Of a stretch of DNA of 64,000 nucleotides, positions 36,990 to 48,622 are shown one piece after another. The stretch lies in contig JARHVA010000316.1 of NCBI GenBank assembly GCA_037957365.1, positions 4,163,501 through 4,227,500 of the forward strand, read 5' to 3'. A program made the position numbers and the translations under genes. The notes below the pieces were generated by a model. That model ran no database searches. It saw only the letters and a list, made by a program, of their open reading frames with translations, and was not told the DNA's origin. Source of the stretch: Torreya grandis. Its lineage: Eukaryota; Streptophyta; Pinopsida; Cupressales; Taxaceae. The stretch's first letter is position 1, and each line of letters opens with the position of its first letter.

Positions 36990-38320
36990 CATTATTGCTC
37001 TTAAAGAGGTGTGTCAATGATGGTCATTATGGATTCATCAGGAAAATGGAATGTGAGTGGCTCTATATTAGCAAGGGGTGATTTAGTAAGTTGATCTATA
37101 ATAACTTGCCCTTTAATGGCTTTTTGATTGACATATTTGATGTCAAACTCACAAAGAAGCATGATCCACTTAGCCATGCAGCCTTGTAAAGTTGTTTTAG
37201 ATAGTAGATACTTGAGCGGATCTACTTTTGAAATAACCATGGTCTTATTGTTTAACATGTAATGGTGTAGTTTTTGAGCTATGAAGACCATGGATAAACA
37301 AGATTTTTTATGGGCATATAATTGTGTTCATACATGACCAGTAAAACTTAAATAGTACACATTATGCTCTTTTCCATTGTCATCATGCTGAGCCAAAAGT
37401 GACCCCAGGGCATTATCAGTAGCTGATAGATACAACAAGATGGATTTTCTAGCATATGAGGTAACAAAATAAGTGGATTCACTAGATAGTCTTTGAGTTA
37501 TTAAAAATCTATTTGTTAGTTATCATCCAGTGAAATTTTACTCCCTTATTTAGAAGATGCGTAAAAGAATGACATTTGTTAGCCAATTATGATATGAAGC
37601 ATCAGATAGACTAGATCTTGCCCGATAAACTATGGAGCTACTTTAAAGTAGTTGATGATTTCATCTTTGTTCTATCTTGGACTTTGGTTGGATCAACTTC
37701 AATGCCTCGATGAGACACAATGAAGCCTATAAATTTCCCTGATGTGACTCTAAATACACACTTTCTAGGATTAAGTCTGAATTTATACTCCCATAATATT
37801 TCAAATATTTTGCGTAGTACTATTGGGTGATCAACCTTGGTCTTTGATTTACCAAGAATGTCATTAACATAGTCTTCAACAATATCATGTATCATATCAT
37901 GAAATATGAAAGTCATGGATCTTTGGTAGGTGGCCCCTACATTATTAAGACAAAATGACATAACCTGATAATAGAATGTTCCCTATGGAGTGGTGAATGC
38001 TATTTTATGTTGGTCTTTTGGTCCTATTATGATTTAGTTGTATCCTAAAAAGCTATCCATTAATGAAATAATTTCATAACCCATTATGGAGTCAATGATC
38101 ATGTTAATGTTTGGCAATGAAAAATCATCCTTAGGGAAAGCTTTGTTTATATCATGGAAATCAGTATAGATTCTGATTCCTTCTACATTTTTGATAACTA
38201 GTACAACATTAGATATCCACTATAAATAGTCAATGGATCAAATACATCCTTCTTTTAAGAGTTTTTCCAACTCTTTCTTTACTAATATAACAATGTAAGG
38301 ATACATCTTACGTAGATTTT
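36990..38320 (-). pseudogene. Element A reverse transcriptase and RNase H, broken
   Basis: RT would copy the element RNA to DNA. Visible in order: a segment reading KKELEKLLKEGFI (about 38,280-38,240), FLGYNQI (about 38,045), a PWGTF-like site whose Trp codon is TAG (about 37,985), LNNVGATYQRSMTF (37,955-37,910), and EDYVNDILGK (37,874-37,845). The YVDD catalytic box reads YVND (37,860-37,871): GAT became AAT, which removes a metal-binding Asp. The thumb and connection follow, and the RNase H part has NNKTMVISKVDPLKYLLSK and KYVNQKAIKGQV (37,255-37,100). Two open pieces (37,638-37,961 and 37,001-37,291) remain; the rest has stops. Confidence 0.88.
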
Positions 38321-39950
38321 ATTTTACTAGTTTTCCATGAAGATTGACCCAAGGTGGTGTAGAACCAAGGTAGGGTCCAAACCTAGCATGTCAGAATATG
38401 CCCATGTAAAAATATCTACAAACTCCCTCAAAAGGTTTGTAAGGACTTCACGTTCCTTTTCAATAAGGGAAGTGCCTAGCATGGTCTACTTTGGGTCATC
38501 TAGGGACCTGATGTTAACCTCTATTGTATCTTCCACTAAAAGGGTCAAACCATCTTCAAAGATAGTGGGCAAATATTTTAACTGGGTCATCTTAGAGTCC
38601 TCTACTAGGATTGGCTCTTCAAGTTCCCCTAGGCATGAAAAATTAGAGTCCCCCAATGGAAGGTTTGGCTATGTAACAAAAATTGTTAAAAAATCCTAAA
38701 TGATTCAATCAAAAGCTTGTTGTTCTTCAAAACTTAACTCATACTCACACATAAGTTCATCATTGATGGTCTCTTGAGATATGGTTGAATAAGGTTGAAT
38801 ACCCCCATCTAATGGTACCTAAAATAGGTTTTCACCACTAGACTAGACTTTTTCTTGACTTTTACCCTAATTAGAAAGTGCCTCAAAGAGGTTTTAACTT
38901 TGGGACCTCAATGTTTTAATTATTTAATTTTGGCTAAGGGTGTTCATCCACTCTCCAAAATATGCTACAAGATCCAACTTGAATGAGAACCTTTATTTAT
39001 GTTCCTCCAATGGAACATTATCTTTAAGGCTGAGAAAATCATAGAAAACCTCATCATTTTGAAATGCATCAATCAGTATGTTGGACTCTTGTTGGTCCAA
39101 GTCTATCAATTGGGGATAATACAGTGGCAGTGGGTTTTGATGAATGGTTGGGCTAAGGGTACAAATGGAATGGGTGTCAAATAAATGGCTCCCAACTAGG
39201 TTTTCAAAATGGTTGTGATCAGACTCTGCTTCACTATCAGCATATTCATCACTATTCGATGGCAATAGAACACTAGTAATCTATATAGATTCATCCCTAG
39301 GTGGTTTAAATTCAAGTCCATAGGGTCCTTTGTATTTGGTCATGAAAATTGGCTCAAGTGTTCCCTATTGATTAGGTCTGAGGCCTCACCTTCATAGTCT
39401 TGATTCTTCATGATCTTATTAGGAATAGGATACTTTTCATTCTCATAACAATCATCTTGGTTTTCATTGTACAACCATGATTCATCCCCTTCAAGAGGGT
39501 CTGGTTCTAGGCTAGATGTTGGTACAAACATGATAGGTGTTTTACCTTTGCTCTTTCATTGCCACTTTGGATGAAGTGGCTTAGATTTAAGTCTTATAAA
39601 TGACTTTGTATTATGTGTAAGGTTTTTAATATGAAAGGTATCATGGGTCACATGCTGCCCTGGGCCATTAGGTGAGATAGTAAAATGATTCGATAGTTCA
39701 GGAGGTAGCATCTAGGAAAGGGAATCAAGGGTATTAGGATCAATGTAATTATCCTCCAATGAATCAAGGAGTATTGTTTTTCCCTTATCTTTTTTGGCCA
39801 TTAGATTCATGTCAAATTAATAATTATAACTCTTGAAGTTGGCCTCTAGGTGTTTACAGTACTTGTATGGATGTAAATCTCTTGGTTACAAACTTCCATC
39901 CCTAAATGGGAGAACTTGATATATTGCTACAACATCGATAGGACTGCACA
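38321..39950 (-). pseudogene. Element A protease-RT spacer
   Basis: About 1.6 kb between protease and RT, with minus-strand open pieces 38,993-39,265 and 39,340-39,531 that are acidic (Asp/Glu/Ser-rich) and have no catalytic motif. Long acidic linkers at this place are common in Tat elements. A plus-strand open frame at 38,337-38,699 lies opposite and is taken as a shadow. Many stops. Confidence 0.55.
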
Positions 39951-40430
39951 AATTTCATGTAACCAAGGTCTTCCCAAAATCATATTATATGACAAATCAA
40001 TATCTAACATGTGGCAAAGTGTATCATGGGTCAAGGGCCCAAGCATAACTGGTAAATAGATGGTGCCCTATGATTCTCTTTCCTCATTATCATAGGCTTT
40101 GATGGTTATTGTCTCTATTTGAAGATATACCATTATGTACTTGAAAATCTTGATGAGCTTAAGAGACACTATGTTTCGACATGATCCATTATCTATAAGG
40201 ACATGTTTCACTTTATTCCACTTTATGCAAACTTTAATGTATAACATGTTATTATGCAGTAGGCCAAAGGATGATATATTGCTTTGGTTGAAAGTGACTT
40301 GTTGGATTGGAGCTAGGTGTCTAACTAAAGCTTGGAATTTATTAGGGGATATGTCACTAGAAATAGAGGATTGGCTTAGAAATTCATTTAAAATGTTTTT
40401 GTGGATTTTTGACATATGCAACAAATCCAA
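39951..40430 (-). pseudogene. Element A aspartic protease
   Basis: Would cut the polyprotein. Active-site loop reads VLIDNGSCRNIVSL (IDNGS at 40,182-40,196; the usual form in this group is DNGS or DxGS), followed by TIKAYDNEERES and, beyond a stop, DLSYNMILGRPWL (about 39,960-39,998), the typical ILGRPW flap-side motif of gypsy proteases. The 120-codon open piece 40,068-40,430 includes N-terminal sequence before the active site. The catalytic Asp is still present. Confidence 0.82.
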
Positions 40431-41264
40431 AATGGAGATTTATGTAGACGTCTTTTGTAATTGTTCCATAATGTCAATTTTTTTCTCTTGGTTAGTGTTA
40501 AATGGATTTCTCTAAGGTTAAATGGATGGTTGGATAATGGGTGAAGTGGCAGATGGTTGTGGACCTAGGATGGTAATCTTTGATCTTTGAGTTATGATTG
40601 CATAATCAAGATTAAATATAGCACCATGATCACTAATAAATTATGGTGATGGTGTGGGACTAGATAGGATAGGTCTCAGTTATCAATGCACTTGTGTGTG
40701 GTCACAAGGTAAGGATGAGTTATCGGTATAAGGTATAAAAGTGGGAATCCCTATTTTTTGGTTCACTTGTGTGTGGTCACAGGTTAAGAAAGGATTGCTA
40801 AAGTGATTGAATTGGTTTGGTATGGTTAGCAATGGTTTTTCCTAATTAGAATTTGGTCTAGGATTAATGGAGATGGTATTAACACTACCTCCTGCAATAT
40901 GGCCTACAAATTTATTGTATTCATATGTACATACATGGTAAGTTTATTAATTGTTACCATTATGACCTTGATCCTATTCATTATTTTGGTATTGTTGGTT
41001 CTATTGGTTTGGCCTTTGATTTTGATACTACTAATTTTGTTGTTGTTGTTGTTGTTGTTGTTTCTATTAGGGTTGGTTGTTATGTTTGGTAAATGGGTTT
41101 TGATAGATTCCAAGGGTTTAATTGGAAGTGGAAGCACCATTATCTAATGTTATCTCCCCATTCCCCAACATATTCTAAATCAAATGTTTAATTTGCACAC
41201 ATCTTCCCAAAGTATGCCCATTGACCTGATGATATTCATAGAATTCATTTTGGTGGTACTATTG
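40431..41264 (-). pseudogene. Element A gag, C-terminal part with knuckle-like motif
   Basis: Begins at the B insertion point. Minus-strand reading gives EFYEYHQVNGHTLGRCVQIK (41,245-41,185), which has the His and final Cys of the C..H..GH....C nucleocapsid motif; the first Cys position is Tyr. It is followed by a Gln/Asn-rich stretch from a (GTT)n run at 41,036-41,060. The rest down to 40,431 links gag to protease and is full of stops. Continues in frame from the gag part at 63,485-64,000 if element B is ignored. Confidence 0.75.
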
Positions 41265-41269
41265 TCTCC
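41265..41269. repeat. Target duplication of element B, left copy (GGTAC)
   Basis: Identical to 63,480-63,484. Exact LTR start follows at TATTGTCTCC; a start at the TG three bases further in would lose the duplication. Confidence 0.75.
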
Positions 41270-41454
41270 AAATCTTTCACCCTAGAAGAGAGTGTTCAAT
41301 CCTCTTCCATATTTGGGCAATGTTGGGACATTGCCAAGCATGTGGGTATACCTATAGAGGAAATAAACCTCTAGATTTAAAAGGGATAGCTCTTTAAATG
41401 TGTCTTTGTAAAACCACTTATGTCTAAACTAGTTTTCTTGAAGGGAAGAGATTT

Positions 41455-41459
41455 AGAAA
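41455..41459. repeat. Target duplication of C1, left copy (AGAAA)
   Basis: Perfect match to 48,769-48,773. Confidence 0.9.
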
Positions 41460-42197
41460 TGTCATAAATGTTGTCATTGATGTCCCAAGTCTTGCATTAT
41501 TGGTAAAGGCCCCATTTCATTTAATGGTATTTTTAATATTCATATCTTGGCTAATGTGTGTTAATATTTATTTAATATTAATGAATATATGTTTTATTTC
41601 ATATAAGTCAAAAGAGGGTGCATGGAGAAGTCAAAAAGTCACGGGGTAAAAGATGAAAGAGGACTAGGATGCATTTTTTCATGAAGATTCATCTTGAGGA
41701 ATTCTAGGAGTCACCACAAAAGAGGTATGATGCATTTTTCCATGAAGGGACACTTTGAGGAATACGAAAAGTCACCAAGATAAAGACAAAAGAGGAAATG
41801 ATACTTTTGCTTATGAAGGGTCGCCATATGACTTTTCAAATGTAAGGATACAAAGGGTCATGTAAGTTTGGCACCATTTTCCATGAGTATTGAAGGGTCA
41901 TAAAGGGTGAATGCCAAAATTTATTTAGAAAGCTATAAATAAAGGCTTGAGAATCTATTTTTAATATGCAAGAGAGTGCATGGTTTGTATTTGTTTTCGA
42001 AGAGATAAAAGCAAGAGATATTGTAGAGTTCTATCATTTTTTTAGTAAGAAACATTGAGAGATAGTTGTGTTTTATACACAAGATGGGTTGGTGCTCTTG
42101 TAAGTTGGTGTTTGAAAACTTTGTATTTTGAGTTGTTGCTCATTCATATAATTAAGATTGTTCTTTGTAGTTTTTCCCACTTTGGTTTTCCATGAAA

Positions 42198-42263
<66 letters not shown>

Positions 42264-42406
42264 TGGTACAACTTATTGTTTCAATTTTATTGCGTATCTT
42301 GAATGTGTGATTAAGTGGTTAAAGAAAAGAAATCAAATTAAGTAAAAAGATATATAATATACTGATTCACCCACCCCCCCCCTCTCAGTATATTTTGTGC
42401 TTAACA
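41460..42406 (+). repeat. C1 5' LTR
   Basis: 947 bases, TGTCATAAAT...GCTTAACA. TATA box CTATAAATA at 41,933. Carries a (CT)n run of about 60 bases at 42,202-42,260 and one copy of the GTTGGTGCTC phrase near 42,088. Confidence 0.93.
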
Positions 42407-42408
42407 AT

Positions 42409-42420
42409 TGGTATCAGAGC
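42409..42420 (+). other. C1 primer binding site, initiator Met tRNA
   Basis: TGGTATCAGAGC two bases after the 5' LTR, complementary to the 3' end of plant initiator methionine tRNA; the start point for minus-strand cDNA. Confidence 0.95.
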
Positions 42421-42469
42421 AAGTTCTTTTTAAAATAGTTTTTCAACTTGAAGGTAGATCAGGAAAGCA

Positions 42470-44340
42470 TGATGGATAGATCACATGAAGGATTTTCTAT
42501 AAATAAGGCACCTTTGTTTGATGAGATGAATTATGTTTTTGGGAGCATAAGGATGAAGACTTATTTAATGATCCTTGGATTTGACATATGACAAGCAGTG
42601 GTGGAGGAATATGAAGAGCCATAGACACTTGTAACTACTCTAGCAAAAAATAAGGTAAGTGAAAATAATGTTAAAGCTTTAAATACTATTTTATGTGGTT
42701 TATGTGAATTAGAATTTATTAAAGTTATGAAATGTAAACCACTCATGAAACTTGGGTAAAACTTGAGAATATTTACAAAGGTGATGGAAAGGTTCATCAA
42801 GCTAAGCTTTAGACTTTCAGAAGATAGTTTGAAGATGGAAGAAGAAGAAAATATAGCAAGTTATCTTTTTTGGGTTGATAAAATAGTTAATCAGATTCGA
42901 GGTCTTGGAGAAAATTTATAAGAATCAACTATGTTTCAAAAAAATTTGAGATCTCTACCATTGAGATATGATGCAAAAGTTTTGACAATTGAAGAGATGA
43001 AGATTTTAGCCAAGCTAAAGATGGATGAGCTTCATGGTATTCTTACGGCATATGAGATGCAAACTGAGCAAGATAAACCTTCAAAGAGATAAACTACTAT
43101 TAAAACATCAAAGAAAGAGAAGGCTAAGATTTAAAAATCAAGTGATAGTTCTAGCGATGATGAAGATGACAACAGAGCTCTATTCATTTGCACGACGAAA
43201 AAGGGCAAAGGTAAATATCAAGGAAATTTACCTTTGAAATGTTTTAATTATAGAAATATTGGACATTTTGTAGCTAAATGCCCAAATAAGGGTAATGATG
43301 ACAATGAAGAAGGAAAGTCTACATATAATAAAAAATTTAAAGGTAAATTCAAGAAGGGATTCGAGAAGAAGAGTTTGTATTCTAAAGATCTTAGCTCAGT
43401 CGAAGATAGTGGAGTCAGTGATTCAGAAGAAGAAGAGATTCTATTCATACCCATACATAAAGATGCCTCTGTAATTAAAAGTATAGATGATCAAGAAGAA
43501 GAATAGGATGAAGCTGAAGTGAATCTGGAAGGAGAACTCATTTGTGCCTTAGAAGAGTTAAAATCTCTTGAAAAGAAGAATCAAAATTAAAGCTCCAGAT
43601 CGAGAAAAATGAAAAGGAGTCAAAGGAAATAATTAAAGATTTATAAACACAGTTTGAAGAAGCCAAGAAGAATGAAGTAAATTTAATAGCAAAGTTGAAA
43701 ATAGTAAGTAAAGAATGTCAAAAGTATGTTATTAAAATTGCTTCTTTAAAAGTAGATGTTGCAAAAATAAATAAAGCAATCAATGATAGAGCAGTGAATG
43801 ATTCAAAATTTGAGAATAGCACTAATATGTTGAATAAGATATTAGAAAATCAAATATCAATTTCAAATAAAATAGGTATTAGATTTGAAAAAGATAAAGA
43901 AGAGGTCACTAATTTCATAGACAAGGAAAAAGGAAAGAGCTATGCTGAAGCTCTTACAAAAGAAGAAATAAAAAGGGAAGAAGTTAAGAATACAAAATAC
44001 ATCTCAAACAAAGAAGGCTAGAGGGAACATAGCTACAAAATGTAATTAGGTCAGAGATACACAAATAAGTCCTATTTTTATGGTTAATATTTTTATTGTA
44101 ATGGATATGGTCATAAGAAAATAAAATGTCAAAAAAAAGCTAACAATTTTAGAAATAAGGAGAAAGAAATTCATACAGAGTCAAGCAGAAACCACAACTC
44201 TTTTGCTCCTCTATCAGGATTTAATGAAGAGGCCATAATATGTTACAAGTGAAACAACTTCAAATAAATATATTGGTACTATAGAAGCATGTTCAAGTCA
44301 TTCAAGAAGGACTAGAGTTTTAAGGCTCCATTCATCAAGA
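42470..44340 (+). pseudogene. C1 gag with several zinc knuckles, broken
   Basis: Starts near 42,470 (ATGATGGATAGATCACATG region, a usual copia gag start). Core gag pieces read NQIRGLGE and LRSLPLRYDAKV (42,890-42,985), then LHGILTAYEM. First nucleocapsid motif CFNYRNIGHFVAKC (43,240-43,281) has Tyr for the second Cys. A second (YFYCNGYGHKKIKC, about 44,086-44,130) has lost its first Cys and a third (CYK then a stop in place of Cys, near 44,240) is also damaged. Between them is a Lys/Glu-rich coiled-coil-like stretch (43,500-44,021). A gag with up to three knuckles and a long charged insert is larger than the copia norm. Confidence 0.75.
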
Positions 44341-44387
44341 AGAAAGTTTAAAAAGGTTCATGGTAAAAGAAACAACCTAAAAAATCT

Positions 44388-44985
44388 ATGTTGGTGCAGA
44401 CAACTTTGCATGTAATAAATAAAAAAAATTCATGGTTCATTGATAGTGGATGTTTGAGGCACATGACAGGAGACAAGAGCAATTTCATAACCTTGAAGAA
44501 GATCAATGATGACATAGTGAAATTTGGAGACAACACTATTGCCAAAATTGCTGAAAAAGGTACACTAAGTTTGGATAATAGTAGAACTAAAACTAAAAAT
44601 ATTTTGTATGTAGAAGGTTTTAAGCATAATATTTTGAGTGTAATTCAAATGTGTGATCAGGGGCACACACTAAAGTTTTATGTAGAAGTTTTTTAAATTA
44701 GAATAAAATATTTAGATGTGTTGGTTGTAGATGCTCAAAGAATAGGCAATAATTTGTATATGCTATCAGACATCAAAGGTCAAAGATGTTGTTTGAGTTA
44801 GATTGAAGAAATTTGGATATGGCATAGGAGAATAGGGTACATAAATTTTGATAATCTGGTCAACATCAATAAAAATAAAAAAATTATTAATCTTTCAAAG
44901 ATTACAAAGCCATCTGACATGCTTTGTGAACCTTGTCAGCATGGGAAGCAAGCTAGAAGGTGGTTCAAAATAAAAGAGTAATCAA
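44388..44985 (+). pseudogene. C1 protease and gag-pre-integrase
   Basis: Open frame 44,388-44,696 reads NSWFIDSGCLRHMTGDKSNF, with the copia protease active site DSG and the following HMTG, and FKHNILSVIQMCDQG, a typical protease C-terminal phrase. After a stop the pre-integrase part reads IWHRRIGYINFDNL (about 44,815-44,857) and MLCEPCQHGKQ (44,919-44,951), the HHCC zinc-binding module. Active-site Asp retained; one stop before the module. Confidence 0.88.
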
Positions 44986-45800
44986 CCACTCAGATGTTAG
45001 AGCTTGTTGACACTGACCTGTGTGGACCTAAGAGAACTCAAAGTACTCAAGGTGAGAAATATTTTATGTTTCTTATTGATGATTTTTCATGTATGACTTG
45101 GGTAGTATTTTTAAAGAAAAAATTACAAGCTTTCAAAATTTTCAAAGCATTCAAAGCATTAGTTGAGAATGAAACTAGTTTGAAGATTAAGTGTCTAAGA
45201 TCATATCGAGGAGGATAATTCATGTCAAATCAATTTATTGATTTTTGTGAAGACCATGGAATAAAGAGACATTATTCAGCAGCTAAAACTCCACAACAAA
45301 ATGGAGTAGCTGAATGAAAAAATAGAACAGTTTAGGAGATGGCAAGGATAATATTAAATAAATTTAAGATAGAAAATAAATATTGGAGAGAGAAAATTTC
45401 TATAGTAGTGAATATTTATAATAGAGCATTATTGAGAGTTAATAGTGACAAGACTCCTTATGATCTATGGAAAGACAAACTAGAAATAGTTGATTATTCC
45501 AAAGTTTTTTGTAGCAGATGCTTCATAAAGAGAAACAATGAAAAACTTGGTAAGTTTGAATCCAAAGTAAATGAAGGTATGTTTCTTGGTTATTCTTTAA
45601 AAATTAAAGATTATAAATGTTATAAAAAAATAACCAAGAAATTTTTTGAAATTGCAAGTGTCAAGATAGAAGAAGATGGAACACAAAGAATCAGTGATCT
45701 AGTAGACATTCTTGAAATCATTAAAGATGAAGATTTTGAAGAATTAGATGAAGATGAGAAGAAGGATAAAAAGGACACCAAAACTCCATCCAAATATGTT
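44986..45800 (+). pseudogene. C1 integrase
   Basis: Reads LELVDTDLCGP (first Asp present), FMFLIDDFSCMTWVVFL, then IKCLRSYRGG followed by a stop, where the usual phrase is LRSDRGGEF: the second catalytic Asp is Tyr. NGVAE (catalytic Glu) is present at about 45,300-45,315, followed by stop codons at Arg/Gln positions. The open frame 45,339-45,803 covers the C-terminal part with ANxAxYxxNR-like INIYNRALLR and LGYSLKIKDYKCY, then an acidic linker to RT. Inactive. Confidence 0.88.
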
Positions 45801-45899
45801 TAGATAAATCATAATGAAAGTGACATCATCAGGGACATAAATGAAGGAATTCACACCAGAAGAATGATGGTAAGTGAATTTGAGCAAGTTAATTTCTCT

Positions 45900-46660
45900 T
45901 TATTATCTAAAATTTAGTCTAAAACTTTTTCAAAAGATAGACATGATAAGCATTGGGTTAAGGATATAGATGAAGAATTAAATTAGATAGAAAAGAATGA
46001 TACATGTGAATTAGTGCCTAAACCAAAAGATCACATTATGATAGGAACAAAATGGGTTTATAGAAATAAGTTGAATGAAAATGGAGAAGTGACCAAAAAT
46101 AAAGTAAGATTAGTATGTAAAAGATATGTTCAGATTGAGGGAATAGATTTTGAAGAAAATTTTTCACTAGTGGCAAGGTTAGAGTTTATTAGAATGTTTC
46201 TTGCATATGAAGTGTTTAAAAAATTTAAAGTGTTTTAGATGGATGTCAAATCTGCCTTCCTAAATGGGAATCTAGAAGAAGAGGTCTACATTGAGCATCC
46301 TAAGAATTTATTCTCTCAAATATTAGTAGCCATATATGCAAATTGAAAAAATTATTATATGGATTGAAACAAGCTTCTAGAGCTTGGTATGCAAGACTTG
46401 ATAAGTACCTACAGGATCAAGGTTTCAAGAGAGGATTTGCTAATAGTAATTTTTACATCAAAATAGAAGGTGAGCATCAATTGATTATTGTGGTATATAT
46501 TGATGATATCATTTTTAGAGAAAATATTGAAAAGATGACAAAATAATTTTTTGACAATATGCAAAAAGAATTTGAGATGTCTATGCTTGGAGAATTGTCA
46601 TTTTTCTTCGGATTAAAAATATTTCAGTTAGATAAAGGAATTTTCATCTCAAAGTAAATA
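45900..46660 (+). pseudogene. C1 reverse transcriptase
   Basis: Open pieces 46,014-46,238 and 46,343-46,546. Motifs in order: IGTKWVYRNKLNENG, FEENFSLVARLEFIRM (copia FSPVARLxxIR), MDVKSAFLNGNLEEEVYIE (motif A, Asp kept), KKLLYGLKQASRAWY and VVYIDDIIF (catalytic YIDD kept, 46,492-46,518). Breaks are single stops and a small shift near 46,310. Catalytic residues are intact; the frame is not. Confidence 0.92.
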
Positions 46661-47450
46661 TACCAAGGAAATGTTGAAAAATTTTGGTTTTGAGGATTGT
46701 GCACTAGTTAGCACACCAATGTGTATAGGAAATAAGGTGAGCAAAGATGAAGATTCACCTATTACAAATCAATCTTTGTATAGATCTATGATTTGTAGTC
46801 TTTTATCTTTGATAGCATCAAGGCTAGACATCATGCATGTAGTAGGTATGGTTGAAAGATATCAGTCATCTCCAAAAGATAGTCATATTCAGTTGGTGAA
46901 GAGAATATTTAGATATATCAAGGGGACATTGGATTATGGATTATGGTATCCCACAGGCAGATATTTCACTTTAGTTGCATATATAGATTCAGATTGGGCA
47001 TGGTGCTTGGATGATAGAAAGAGTACAAGTAGAGGAGCTTTCTTCCTTGGTGATAGCTTAGTATCATGGCTAAGCCAGAAGTAGAATTCAGTATCACTTT
47101 CTATAGCTGAAGTAGAATATATTGCAGTGGTATTGTGTTGTACTCAAGTGCTTTGGATGAAGCAAAATTTAAAAGATATCAAGGTAAAGTTTGATGAACC
47201 TATTTCTATTTTTTTTTATAACACAAGTGATATTAATATTTCAAATAATCTAGTGATGCATTCAATAACTAAACATGTTCTCAGTAGATATCACTTCTTG
47301 AGAGAATAGGTTGCAGATCAATAGATTAAAATGGAGTATATTAGTACTACAAAGCAGATTGTAGATATTTTCACAAAGGCACTATCAAAAGACACATTTG
47401 AGTATCTTCAAAAGAAGTTGGGAGTAATTTCTTTAACTTCTTGCCATTGA
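46661..47450 (+). pseudogene. C1 RNase H
   Basis: Open frames 46,671-47,084 and 47,127-47,309. Motifs: VKRIFRYIKGTLDYGLWY, YIDSDWAW (catalytic Asp of SDxDWAG), DRKSTSRGAFFLG, SLSIAEVEYIAV (AExEY, Glu present), and FTKALSKDTF near the end. Natural stop at 47,448-47,450. Single stop codons interrupt it, for example before NSVSLS. Confidence 0.92.
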
Positions 47451-47516
47451 AGTTTAGCATCAGTTCAGGAGGAGCTAAGTGTTAGCTCTAGGTAGGCCCT
47501 TTGCCATTGATGTCAA

Positions 47517-47556
47517 AGGTACAGGTATAGGTATAGGTATAGGGAATAGGTACAGG
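47517..47556. repeat. AGGTAT/AGGTAC hexamer repeat in C1 3' region
   Basis: Five to six hexamers of the form AGGTAT or AGGTAC between the pol stop and the PPT. Confidence 0.8.
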
Positions 47557-47651
47557 TTGCTATAGTAAGGAAAAATTACTATATGTTTTTTAGATGGTAG
47601 TATGTGAAAGTTTCAAAATGTGGCAGTTTTAGTTTGAGGTTGCCATCAATG

Positions 47652-47663
47652 CCAAAGGGGGAT
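47652..47663 (+). other. C1 polypurine tract
   Basis: CCAAAGGGGGATA directly before the 3' LTR start TGTTGG; the typical copia plus-strand primer. Confidence 0.85.
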
Positions 47664-47665
47664 AT

Positions 47666-48523
47666 TGTTGGAAATATTTTCATTGATGTCAAAGGTCTAG
47701 CATTATTGGTGATAAAGGCCCTATTGCATTTAATGGTATTTTTTATATTCATATCTTGGCTAATGTGTGTTAATATTTATTTAATATTAATGAATATATG
47801 TTTGGTTGCATATCAGTCAAAAGAGGGCCCATAGAGAAGTCAAAGAGTCATGAAGTAAAAGATGAAAGAGGAATGGGACGTATTTTCTCATGAAGGTTCA
47901 TCTTGAGAAATTTTAAGAGTCACCATCTAAATACAAAAGAGGTATGGCATATTTTTTCATGAAGGGACACTTTGAGGAATACTAAAAGTAACCAAAATAA
48001 AGACAAAAGAGGAAAGAATGCTTTTACTTATGAAGAGTCACCATATGACTTTTCAAATGCAAGGATACGAAGGGCCATGTAAGTTTGGTGCCATTTTCAA
48101 TGAGGATTGCAAGGTCACAAAGGGTGAATGCCAAATGTCATTTAGAAAGTTATAAATAAAGGCTTGAGAAGCCATTTTTAATATGAAAGAGAGTGCATGG
48201 TTTGTATTTATTTTTGAAGAGAGAAAATTAGGAGATATTGTAGATTTCTATCATTTATTGAGTAAGCAACATTGAGAGATAGTTGTATTTTACACACAAG
48301 AGAGGTTGGTGCTCCTGTGGGTTGGTGCTCACAAATCTTTGTAAGGGGTTGGTCCTCCTATGGGTTGGTGCTCACAAATAGTTGTTGTGTTGGGGCTCAG
48401 AAAAGGGGTTGGTGCTCCTGTAAGTTGGTGCTTGTAAACTTTGTATTTTGAGTTGGTGCTTATTCATATACTTGAGATTGTTCTCCATGTTTTTTCCCAC
48501 TTTAGGTTTCCACGTAAAAATAT

Positions 48524-48622
<99 letters not shown>

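Noticed and set aside
38337..38699. 120-codon plus-strand open frame
   Set aside because: It is opposite element A's spacer/RT start on the minus strand, whose reading matches known pol; plus-strand reading is a shadow.
40135..41147. Plus-strand frames 40,135-40,515 and 40,899-41,147 (hydrophobic)
   Set aside because: They are antisense to element A's protease and gag; the Leu/Ile/Val run comes from the complement of Asn/Gln-rich gag.
41273..41280. TGTCTCC as the exact start of element B's LTR
   Set aside because: TG would be canonical, but starting three bases earlier gives a perfect GGTAC duplication and restores the frame of A's gag; the boundary remains uncertain by three bases.
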